A stretch of DNA of 64,000 nucleotides from Oreohelix idahoensis (Eukaryota; Mollusca; Gastropoda; Stylommatophora; Oreohelicidae), in NCBI GenBank assembly GCA_024509875.1, contig JAMPIV010003412.1:124001-188000 (forward strand). The letters run 5' to 3'. The translations under genes were made by a program, and so were the position numbers. Under the pieces are notes generated by a model that made no database searches, was not told the origin of the DNA, and saw nothing but the letters and a program-made list of their open reading frames with translations. This document shows, piece by piece, positions 44,670-54,689 of this stretch (the stretch's first letter is position 1; every line of letters starts with the position of its first letter).

Positions 44670-46115
44670 GAAGAAGAGCAGTGAAGAGTATAAAAGATAC
44701 AAATAAGAGTAGCGAAGAGTGTAAAAGATACAAATAAGAGTAGCGAAGGGTGTAAAAGATACAAATAAGAGTAGCGAAGTATGTAAAAGATACAAATAAT
44801 AGTGGTGACGAACGTAAAGATACAAATAAGAGTAGCAAAGAGTGTAACCGATACAAAAAATAATAGTGAAGAGTGTGAAAGAAACAAATAAGAAGAGCGA
44901 AGAATTGAAAAAGATATAAATAAGAGTAGCGAAGAATGTAAAAGATACAAATAAGAGTAGCAAAAAAATGTAAAAGATACAAAAAGAGTAGTGAAGTATG
45001 TAAAAACATAGAAATAAGATTAGCGAAGATTGTAAAAGATACAAATAAGAGTAGCAAAGAGTGTAAAACATATAAATAAGAGTAGCGAAGTATGTAAAAC
45101 ATACAAATAAGAGTAGTGAAGTATGTAAAAAGATACAAATAGGAGTAGCAAAGTATGTAAAAGATACAAATAAGAGTAGCGAAGTGTGTAAAAGATACAA
45201 ATAAGAGTAGCAGTGAATGTAAAAGATACAAATAAGGGTAGCGAAGTATGTAAAACATACAAATAAGAGAAGCGAAGTATTTAAAAAATACAAATAAGAG
45301 TAGCGAAGTGTGTGAAAGACACAAAAAAGAGTAGTGAAGACTGTAAAAGATACAATTAAAAGTGGTGAAGCACGTAACATATACAAATAAGAGTAATGAA
45401 TTATGTAAAAGATACAAGTAAGAGTAATGAGGACTCTAAAAGATATAAATACGAGTAGCGAAGTATGTAAAAGATACAAATAAGAGTGGTGAAGCACGTA
45501 AAATATACAAATAAGAGTAGCGAAGATTATAAAACATACAAATAAGAATAGCGAAGTATGTAAAAAGATACAAATAAGAGTAGCAAAGTATGTAAAAGAT
45601 ACAAATAAGAGTAGCGAAGAATGTACCAGCTACAAATAAGAGTAGTATGTAAAAGATACAAATAAGAGTAGTGAATTATGTAAAAGATACAAATAAGAGT
45701 AGCGCATTATGTAAAAAATGCAAATAAGAGTAGTGAATTATGTAAAAGATACAATTAAGAGTATTGAATTATGTAAAAGATACAAAAAAGAGTCGTGAAG
45801 ACTGTAAAAGTTACAAATAAGAGTGGTGAAGCATGTAAAATATACAAATAAGAGTAGTGAATTATGTAAAAGATACAAATAAGAGTAGTGAAGAATGTAA
45901 CAGCTACAAATAAGAGTAGTGAAGTATGTAAAAGATACAAATAAGAGTAGCGAAGAATGTAATAGCTACAAATAAGAGTAGTGAATTATGTCAAAGATAC
46001 AATTAAGAGTAGGGTAGAACATAACAGATACATACCACAGCACCGACAAGTATAAAATATATAAATAAGAATAGCAAAGAATGCAACAGATACAGATAGC
46101 AGATAACATTCCCCA
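44670..46115. repeat. 31-bp minisatellite, segment 3 (main array)
   Basis: About 45 copies of GAAGTATGTAAAAGATACAA with ATAAGAGTAGC, diverged a few percent to 20%. The minus strand is open in two frames over 250-280 residues with periodic Tyr-Leu-Leu-His/Ser-Leu-Leu-Leu-Phe. These look like transmembrane helices but are a by-product of the A-rich repeat. Confidence 0.92.
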
Positions 46116-46550
46116 GTAACAAAATCAAAGAGTGTAAAGATAATAAAGAAGAATATAGCAGAATACCATTAAACACACACACACACAAACAAACGCAAGG
46201 ACAAAGCAGGAAACAATTTTACAGATATTCTACCCCTCTTTACCCACCCTCTGTTCAATTTGGCTTATTGTTTTCACTAGTAAATACGAATCATATAATT
46301 ATATTCCCTCTTAAGAAGAAGCAAACCACATACAAATCACATTTTATCCTTTCAATTAACACTCCGCACCAAAACAAATTTTTACAGCCACAATCCTTTT
46401 CTCTTATTTGTCCATTCATCTCTACGTCCATCGACAGAGCACTCAATGCTGGTAGAAACATCGGTCGATAACTCTTGAGGGTCAGTGAAAAAATGTGGCC
46501 TGAACCGAGCCCAAGTAGCGTGTTGTGTTGGACTCTACAGTCCAGATGAG
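46116..46550. other. Unassigned stretch after the minisatellite
   Basis: Includes a short CA run at 46170-46185. No gene is recognised. Confidence 0.4.
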
Positions 46551-46554
46551 TCCT

Positions 46555-46715
46555 GATTGATTTGGAGTCGCGTGGCTATTGGATTATAATCAAGATTAAT
46601 GGAAGCACAGGATGTGTGTTGAAGTTACGTCACAAGACAAAGGCGGATCCTATCGATTTTCTTATTGAGGTTCCAAGTTTCGTGTATTCATTCTGCCTGG
46701 AGATACATATTAAGC
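46555..46715 (+). repeat. 150-bp dispersed repeat, copy 2
   Basis: Same orientation and block order as 41215-41362 (ATGGAAGCACAGGATGTGTG, CGTCACAAGACAAAGGCGGA, ATTCATTCTGCCTGGAGA). The pair brackets the minisatellite/LINE domain about 5.3 kb apart. Confidence 0.7.
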
Positions 46716-47385
46716 TCGGATAAATTTATCCCCGTTGTGACATCAATGAAAAAGGTTGCTTCGGAAACAGGGTACCGGTAAGTTACAAATAACGATATAC
46801 GGAAAGCCCGTGATAAACAAACTGCATTATGAATACTGTTTTAGCTCCCCACAGGTCCTCAACAATAAAATATGCAAGCTGTCATGTCCGTACCATCCTT
46901 TCAAGATTTGTCCATGTCTTCTTTTATCTCTTTTATGTGTGTCTCCAGTTCTCTTCACCACGTCTTCTGTTTTGACTACCTCTATTTCTCTTTCCCTGTT
47001 TATTCCTTATCATGGACTACCTTGTAACGCTATCAACTGGGTTTTTCTTTAAAGTGTTTCTTATCAAACTCCAACATCTTCTCCTCACCTCGTGCTCCAA
47101 TGGTGCCAACTGTCTCAATCTTCCGCTCTGCTCAAGCACCTATTTATGAAAGTCGGTATCTTTCTGGTTGTCATTTTCGTTGTTCTCCATGTTTTGCAGA
47201 CATACAATAGGACAGACTTGACAACAGAAATAAAGCTTCTTATATTTGTTGGACCTGATTTCTTTTATTTACTCCCACTTCTGAATACAATGAAAGTTCT
47301 TCGTGCCTTTTGTATTTGTATTATTATATCATTGCTTCTGCGGCGCGCGACTTAAATAACCTCTGACATCCAAGTTCAGCTCCTG
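46716..47385. other. Unassigned stretch
   Basis: Plus-strand frames at 46756-47052 and 47092-47355 are hydrophobic but show no domain, splice-supported structure or codon bias I can recognise. Confidence 0.4.
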
Positions 47386-47389
47386 GGCC

Positions 47390-48022
47390 TTCACGTACGG
47401 CTCAATTTCACCCCAGCAGAACTGGTACCATTGGCAGGAGAAGGAGCAAAGACAAGCCACTGGCGCCTTAAAAGCAGCAGCTTCGGGTAAATAGTACTCG
47501 TGATACTTAATTGGTAGCCTATCTAGGAGAAAGTAAAACTCTCATTTGAAACCTCCCCTGCCTTGAGGGAATATCAGTTTACGGGAAAGGCTTCGGGAGT
47601 AAACACTGAGCATAAATCCGGAGTCGGAGTCCCTAAGGTAGTCTAATGTTGGTTGAACATTATTCTGGCAATTCCTGCGACGTCGCGGAAACCAAACTGA
47701 ATCGGTTACTGCCGTTCCGTTGGACCTACGGGCTACGTGGAGAGGGGGAGCATGCTGCAAAGGCAACAGTTTGATCTATAACTGCGCCCAATTGTGCGCC
47801 CTCAACCTGGGTTGATGAAGCTGCCAATCGCACCAAGTGGCGACGCTTCCTAAGGGCACCTCATATTGGGCGAGAAGAAGCTCTCACAACAAGCAAAAGA
47901 GAAAAGAACACGCGGAAATTTACACAATGAAAAATAAAGCAGCTGAGGGCTATCATCTCAGGGGCGGTTTCCAATACTCAGTTATGGCTGAAGGGCGCTA
48001 AAACAACTACTACTACAGTACT
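47390..48022 (+). repeat. LINE 5'-leader-like segment with ACT tail
   Basis: Contains blocks I associate with the 5' region of an invertebrate RTE-like LINE: GAAACCTCCCCTGCCTTGAG, GTTGGACCTACGGGC and CAACCTGGGTTGATGAAGCT with GCACCAAGTGGCGACGCTTC. Instead of running into an ORF it passes into GGCGGTTTCCAATACTCAGT and GAAGGGCGCTAA with an (ACT)n tail. This suggests a leader joined to a 3' end, a non-autonomous derivative. Recognition is from memory of the family and needs a database match. Confidence 0.4.
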
Positions 48023-49105
48023 AAAATTATATCATTATCTGTTCCTGAACTTTTACTATATTGCTGCTGTGACGACAGTCATAATTCAGTCAATAATTTG
48101 TGTGTGACTATCTTTGCTTCCCTGCACCGTCCATTCCTTTGTTTCTTTTCATCCGGTCATTATCTTACTTTTCGTCTTTATCCACCGATGATTATCTTAT
48201 TCTCGCGTTGACACCATGTATTTCACCAGCTTGTCACATTCCTGACCTGTTTATCTTATCTTTGTGGACCGTGCGTTTAGCGAAGATGGGGATCAATGCC
48301 ACCTTAACTTGTTTGCTCAAGACGCCAGCAGTAGTCGTATTAAGTCGTCGATTACCCCATTAGATTGCATAATTACTTCCGCTCATCTGGTGAATGAGTC
48401 TGATAGTGGTAAAATAGATGGTCATCTAGGAGATAACGTGGGAACGACATGCAAAATACGGCCCAGTCTTAACGTTGTCTGGATTATGACAATCTGAGAA
48501 ATTAGGGCAGGACATATCACGTACTCATTTCCGGTAGGTATCTAAACCATTTTAAGCAGGATATCGTGTTGTAACACACGGGGATGGGAAAAGAGAGTGC
48601 AACCTTGGAGAAGATTAATAATATTTAATAATTACAGCAAGTCGTACGATGTAATGTTTCGGGTAAATGCAAAACTTAAGTGGCATTACCTTATATGGCC
48701 GTGCCATAATTTTCATGGTGATGAGTAGGGGGAGAGTTTACTAAAACCAGAAGCCTTACTTATGGTTGATTTAAAATTGGAATATGACACAAACTTAATT
48801 GTGATTGAGTGTCACCCAAGAGAACCGCACAAGGTTAAATTTTTATTTGGGCAAAATTTCAACTTTAAACCAGCGTGTTGTGAAGTTTCACAACTACTTT
48901 GTCAAATCTTCGCCATGAAGATTAGACCAGGTTGTGACAGGTAGAAGATCTTATAGGGAGTGATTAGGGCCAGAATAAATATTAGCTTGTGTAAAATTGT
49001 CAGACTGCTTCATGTGGGTTTCCTCATAAGGCCCATTGTGTCTTGCATGTGGTAACAGTTATGGGCCAGCAGAGCCAGGATGTCGGCAAAACAGCTTGAC
49101 TATCT
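48023..49105. other. Unassigned stretch
   Basis: Small frames (48100-48363, 48264-48497, 48762-48944) have no family signature. The 48960-49080 part may be a very diverged member of family B (a GACTGCTTCATGTGGGTTTC block). Confidence 0.4.
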
Positions 49106-49111
49106 GAATGT

Positions 49112-49612
49112 TGCCGAAGCGTCGGAGTGGCTAAGAGGTACGGCGTCCGCCTCGTATTCAAGAAGTACCGGGTTCAAATCCCAGTTGACGGATTATAATT
49201 TATGGAAAAAAATTTTTCAGAACCAGTAGTCCTAATTATCATACTCCCCCCTGGTCTCATGGTTAGTGAGATCGGATGCCTAGCCTTCTCGGATAAAGTC
49301 GAAAAAATAGGAGGTCCTGTGTGCAAGTTGCGCACGTTAAAAATCCCACGGCAGTTGGAAAATCGTAAAGAGTAGGCCACAAGGCCGCTGCCCTGGCAAA
49401 ATTTAAAAATTAGGAAACTTACCCACCACAAAAATATTTATAGAATGTGTGATTCCTATACAGTATATATAAACATTGGGATTCTCGCCGGTGCTACGGA
49501 GTTCGTGCACTGCGCTGAGATCCTCCTTGTGTGATCTAAGGGAGGAGATCGGAGCACTGATAGCGTTGTCCGTGTGCAATGAAGATAGTCCTTAAAACCA
49601 AACCAAACCAAT
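49112..49612 (+). mobile_element. Long tRNA-headed SINE (about 500 bp, family E)
   Basis: The head has an A-box GAGTGGCTAAGAGG and B-box GGGTTCAAATCCC. The body includes TTGCGCACGTTAAAAATCCC with ACGGCAGTT, a motif seen in the central domains of several metazoan SINE superfamilies. It ends in a (AAACC)n-type tail at about 49596-49611. The target duplication was not located. The length is unusual for a simple tRNA-SINE and fits the long-SINE groups. Confidence 0.65.
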
Positions 49613-49950
49613 CAGAGCGCATTTGCCAGTTTAGGAAAAAAGAAAGAAGAGAATGTGTTTGAAGTCTAGTGCACCGTTGATAAATATTAAGCCCCAAAAA
49701 GGACCAATAGTGTCTACAGCTAGCGTGATGAAACCTTGATAATGGTTAGTTCTTAAGAGGAATGCTAGCACGCCACTGCTATCAACTATGAACACGTGAC
49801 TTGTCCAAGACTATCCTTAAACAGACAGTACCGGGACAAGACAGCAGACTAAAGACACGCTTGACAGACAATAGTTTACTTGCGGTCAGGAATAAGTATG
49901 CAGACTATAGTCAGAAAAGGACAGCAAAGAACTTTGCAGAGACACAAATA
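49613..49950. other. Unassigned stretch
   Basis: Nothing is recognised; it provides the target site of the next SINE. Confidence 0.4.
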
Positions 49951-49961
49951 CCTCAACGAGT

Positions 49962-50212
49962 TAAAGTTAGTTGCTTATCCTTTACAGGACATGGCAATAA
50001 ACCCCAGCTTTTATTGGCTGTTTGTGATTTTTCTAGGCAATTTTTTTTTAATTCAGTAGTTTGATATTGCTTTCTGAACGGTACGGCGCTTATACCATTG
50101 GTAAAAATCCACACAAAGCGATCTGCAATCAAACCGCCTGCAGCAGGTTTCGAACCTGGTACATCTGGATTATGAAACTGCGTTCATATCCATTAGGCCA
50201 CAGACGCCGACA
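49962..50212 (-). mobile_element. tRNA-headed SINE, copy 2 (family A)
   Basis: Colinear with 9637-9880: head GGCCTAATGGATATGAACGC, B-box GGTTCGAAACC and the same body. It is flanked by a perfect 11-bp duplication CCTCAACGAGT (49951-49961 and 50213-50223). A T-run has expanded near 50041. Both copies are full length, which defines the element exactly. Confidence 0.92.
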
Positions 50213-50223
50213 CCTCAACGAGT

Positions 50224-50580
50224 ACGAAAAGAAATTATAAAGCTGTCAAAGGAATCGCTGCCTCACTGACCACCCATGTTATGGGACGAAGGAAGAAGGA
50301 ACGAAGCAGACTAACATCAATTTCTTGTCCTCTACAAAAAAGAAAGAGAAAATTAAAACCTGGTCTGTCCACGAAATCTCATTCAAGCCATTGTCAACAC
50401 AAGAATGTTATTAGGCAACGCGTTGGTCTAACACCCATATTATGTCATCGATCACATGTCTCCTTTGATTCCCCGTCCCCTCAAAAATTTTTTACCGACA
50501 AAAGAAAAGTTATGCTACAACTGTTTCACTAGTTTCTTCAGTTTGATTCAACAGATCTATAATTATTTCTCTGCATCAGC
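50224..50580. other. Unassigned stretch
   Basis: A lysine/arginine-rich plus-strand frame (50281-50532) has no recognisable domain. Confidence 0.35.
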
Positions 50581-50584
50581 TATT

Positions 50585-50795
50585 CTTCTTTGATACTTAG
50601 CCTCCGACTGTCAAAGCAGTCAGCGGCCATCACGCCTGGTGGCGTCTTGTAGGGCAGAAACAAACTGTTTCCACTTTGTTCAGTCGGCGGCCATCCTTCG
50701 TACAGTGCCCCAACTCTAGTTCATTCTTAGCATCTCGGCCTCCACAGTTCTCCGCCAAGTTGTTTTTGGTCGGCCTCTCTTTCGCTTTCCTTCGG
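50585..50795 (-). repeat. 3' end of a LINE (GAA-tailed family)
   Basis: The minus strand matches 44460-44668: the CGAAAGAGAGGCCGACC block (KRGRP), the AACTTGGCGGAGAACTGTG block, the GCCACCAGGCGTGATGGC block and GCTGACTGCTTTGACAGTC. A second well-preserved copy in the opposite orientation. Confidence 0.82.
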
Positions 50796-50864
50796 GGGAA
50801 ATATAAGTGATAGGCTTACCGAGAATCGAACCTAGGACCAATCATACGGTGCCATCACCTTGCT

Positions 50865-51490
50865 GTGACAGTACATCGTAAAAGGACGCTCAGCCAATTT
50901 TGCAGTCTGAGCATGAGGCCCAATAAGAAGCAGTGCAAGAACCAAAACAGAAAATTCAAAGTAGGTTTCTACTATGCTGTCTTAGGCATGGCCATACCAT
51001 CTGTTGAAGAGAGATTCCAACAGTTACAACAATATAATTCCCTATTTGGCTTCCTGTATGATATACACAGTATCAACTAACAAGCTACTAAAGATGTACT
51101 TAAGACCTACAAGAATTTAGAAAAATCACTGATGCACAATGGAAACAAAGATATTGATGCTGTAAATCTGTGTTGTGAACTTATAGCAATAGCTCAAAGA
51201 CTTCCAAAGTTTATGCCGTCACAAGGTGAACCTCTTCATACTACAACAAAAGCTCATGGATAATGTGCCTAGTATTTCTGTTGCTCCAAGGATCCCTCTC
51301 ACACTTCCAGTGCCAGTGGCAAGTGGTGAACGTAATTTCTCAAAGCTCAAACTTATAAAAACTTACGTATGCTCAACAATGTTGCTAAAGATACTAGTTG
51401 GCTTGGCAACTATATCAGATGAACATGTCCAAGCATCAGAACGTGACCTGAAGGAATTGGTGACAACATTTGCAAAGTAACAGGCACGCG
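50865..51490 (+). pseudogene. hAT-type transposase remnant (ZMYM1/TTF-like, C-terminal part)
   Basis: Frame 50865-51225 has KVGFYYAVLGMAIPSVEERF, FGFLYDIHSI, a stop, then CCELIAIAQRLP. After a frame change near 51226, the frame to 51478 has LTLPVPVASGERNFSKLKLI and a KTY-ST-L segment. The last block (P-V-x-x-A-S-x-E-R-x-F-S) is the hAT C-terminal dimerisation motif used in element-derived zinc-finger MYM-like proteins. Upstream catalytic parts are missing or unrecognisable. Inactive. Confidence 0.85.
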
Positions 51491-54210
51491 AAGTAAGATT
51501 TTGATGTGCCTGAAATTGAAACTTTTAAGATACTTAAATGTCAACATCACAATTCATAAGATTATTCAAAACAATTTGTGTGCTAAAACAGTTTCTTTTG
51601 TATTTCAGAAAGATAATCAACGATTGTTATATATATTACTTGTTTTTGCAATTTAAAATAAATTTAGCAGTTTCAAGTTTTGTGCTTTTCATTTTGTTTT
51701 GTACAAGACATATGTTTTTGAAAATTGAAGTTAACAATTTTTTTTTTTTTTGGGTGGTGGTGGGGTTGGTTTGGGAGGGTATGTAAATAGTGGCACAAAA
51801 TGACAGGGCACAAAATAGTCTAGCACAGTGTCACGTAGACATTTATGATCTATAAATTGCCTATATCCTCGTCTTTTTCTGTCACCCGTATCCTCTATTT
51901 TTTATCCTTACCTTTTTCCTGTTTTTCGCATTCGTTCGTTTGCGACTATATACATTTCTACTTTCCCATTCTCACTTTCGCAAGTTTCGTTTCTCATTTA
52001 GAAACGCATTTCATTGCTGATAAAACGAGTAACTTGATTACGTAGATGTCATTCGCGCAGTTTGAAGAGAGGTGCGATTATGGTTCATACTCAGACGTAG
52101 GACCAGACGATTTGGCGTGAGAGCGCATTTCGGTCAATCGCTGCAGATTGACAAAATACACTGTGAATATTCGTTTTCGCCAGACATATAGGCGACAAAT
52201 TTGTCTGCATTTTCACCTGCCATAACGAGTGGTGTCGGCTGAACGCTCAGAAAGGCGCGATAAATGACGTCTCCTTGGCGCAGTTAGAGACATTTTGTCT
52301 GGAAATCCCACCTGACACAACCCTCATTGTGGGCCATGGTCAGCGTGAAGTGTGAAAACTGCCGGGGCATAGGAGACTAGCCGTCTGAGATTCGCAACTG
52401 ACACGCGCCCTCTTGGTCAGTAGGTGGCAGTTACGACATGCGTGTAGGTGTTAAACGTAGTGTTATAGACGGAAAGGGGGATTAATTCGGTTTGTCGAAA
52501 TAAACGTTTACCTCTTTGTCTGGTGATAGATATAACGAGAGTTCGAAACTAGATTTTTCATTCTCGCTCCTAAATTCGCAGTAGACAGGTTGCTCGGAAC
52601 AGTATAAGCTGTATAGCGAAGTTTCTCAGTTTGCTTCGACAATTTGTCGAACTTCTAGACTTCCATAAATATAAGCATATAATTCTTAAGTTGTGCGACT
52701 ACCTGTAGTTCTGTGTGAGGTAAAATATATTATTATCTAGTATTTTGTGAAGTGTTTAAAGTGTTAAATCGCTTATTTTTATTTCACTAGTTAGATTTGG
52801 TGCAGAGCGCTTAATACATAAGTCTGTATTACTTTCTAGTGACGTGTTTCAGTGGAAAGCAGAATAAATTATAATTTCTAGCTTAAACAACAGTGTAGCT
52901 ATAATGAATTTAATTTTACTGCTAAATAATCAGACGAGAACAGATTTTTCTAAACTAACTTATAAATGCTAGAAGCCTCATGAGTGTTGACGGAATACGT
53001 ACGTGTTCCTAATTCATAAGACAAGCTACGCTTGCAGTTTAAATTATCAGTTATATTGAGTACATAATATGTAAAATATTTCATATGTATTTTTCTTTAT
53101 TCAGTGAATACTGTGGTACCCTAACTTTGCCAGCGTTCTAGTACGTGAACATTATCTGTGAAGAATTTAAGCACTTCCATTACATGAACTGTTACAGTAA
53201 ATGAAGTAAAAGGCCTATCGCGCCAGAATTAATTCTTTCAGAAATAATACTTTAGTACAGATCAGCCCGCTGTGGCAAGCAAATATCAGTAACAGTCCGA
53301 CAGAGTTTTGACTAGTATTGTGGTGACCAAATATAGTACCTTCCTGAAAGTAGACACCGATCTGACATTCCTCAATTCTAGAAACCTAAGCTAGCGACAC
53401 TGAGCTCGTTGTTAACGCTCGTGCCTGGACAAATTTTATGTGACTTAAACAGACATCTAAAACAATAGTATTCCCAAGAGAACGGTCCCGGAAGTGGTGA
53501 ATTCAACCCATCTTTTTGGACCTGAGGTTTTCTTGGCGCAAGATTACCATTGAAGATTCTGTATGAACAAGTCCTAAAAATATTGGTTTTGTTCCAGGAG
53601 TGGCTATCAAAGCTGTGAGTATGTGCACGTGTGCTCGTCTGAATGTATAGAGCGAACGCAGGTCTGAGTGTGATTTTACCTTTGTATTTTGGCACCCATT
53701 TGCTATATAAATTTATTTTTTCTGCAGAATTGTTGCACATGCTAGTTTTTTTCTTTCTTAGGCTAAATCAGATTATCCAACTCTGTTCATACATTTACGA
53801 GAAGAAAAAAACTCTTAGACTAAACCCTATGTATCTGTGACTCTTTGGGGGCTATCACTTTTGTTCCTTTTAACGGGACTGTGGGCTAAACATCGAGGGG
53901 AAGGATCTTACTGTGGGTCTATCAATTCTTGTAGCATTTTTATTGACTTTATGACTATTAGTATATGTTTTTTTAATGTAATTTTTACATGTTGTGACGT
54001 AAGTTTACAAATGATAACTAAACTTAACAATAAATTAATCAGCGTGTTGCTCAGCTCGTTCTAAATATCTATATAATCATTTGTTATAGTTTCCCACGTC
54101 TGTGTGTCTACCTGTCGTCACTTGAATGTGCGTGCACGTGAGTGGATATATATATATTTAATGTATATGTGTTAGACTGTCTGACTACTTTAGATCTGTC
54201 GTAGAAGATA
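51491..54210. other. 2.7-kb stretch, partly CpG-rich, no gene recognised
   Basis: A T-run then G-rich tract lies at 51740-51780. 52030-52500 is noticeably richer in CG dinucleotides than its surroundings; it could be a promoter or 5' exon region, but I see no coding. From 52660 to 54200 the sequence is AT-rich with scattered short frames. Confidence 0.4.

Positions 54211-54212
<2 letters not shown>

Positions 54213-54271
<59 letters not shown>
54213..54271. repeat. GA microsatellite
   Basis: About 29 copies of GA, perfect. The Arg/Glu frame is an artefact. Confidence 0.95.
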
Positions 54272-54276
<5 letters not shown>

Positions 54277-54471
54277 TCCCGCTCTCAGAGACAGCCTCTA
54301 TCACTATTCTACCACCTCACTCGTGGAAATCTATTTTGTATTTCTATCTCACACTGTGACTATCACTCACTCCAACCTATTCAGAAGGGACCAACCCAAG
54401 TCTTAATTCTCCTATCAAAAATCTACGACACACCGGCACTGCTTGTATACATTGGACATTCGTCAAACAAA

Positions 54472-54689
54472 AAAAAGCCACAAATAATTTTTCACGAAAT
54501 TTATAGCTTGCAGTCAAAAAATGCAACATCAAATTGACAAAAAGCGTGGGGCGCTTAAGCGCTTATCATATATTTTATCCATAAGTGTCAAATGAAGTAT
54601 AAAGCAGAAGTTAATTTCATGTAGAATCAGCGCCCCAGGCTTTTTGGCTGCAATCTATAAACTCCGTGAAAAATTATTTGTGACTTTTT
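54472..54689. mobile_element. Palindromic MITE (foldback element)
   Basis: The left arm starts AAAAAGCCACAAATAATTTT then TCACGAAATTTATAG. The reverse complement of the right arm starts AAAAAGTCACAAATAATTTT then TCACGGAGTTTATAG. Similarity continues through a TTGCAG(T/C)CAAAAA block and a TGGGGCGCT block deeper in. About 218 bp, no coding. The transposase group is not identifiable. Confidence 0.75.

Noticed and set aside
44652..45497. Minus-strand frames of 281 and 252 residues resembling multi-pass membrane proteins
   Set aside because: They are translations of the 31-bp minisatellite; hydrophobic segments recur with the repeat period and no start context or flanking gene structure supports coding.
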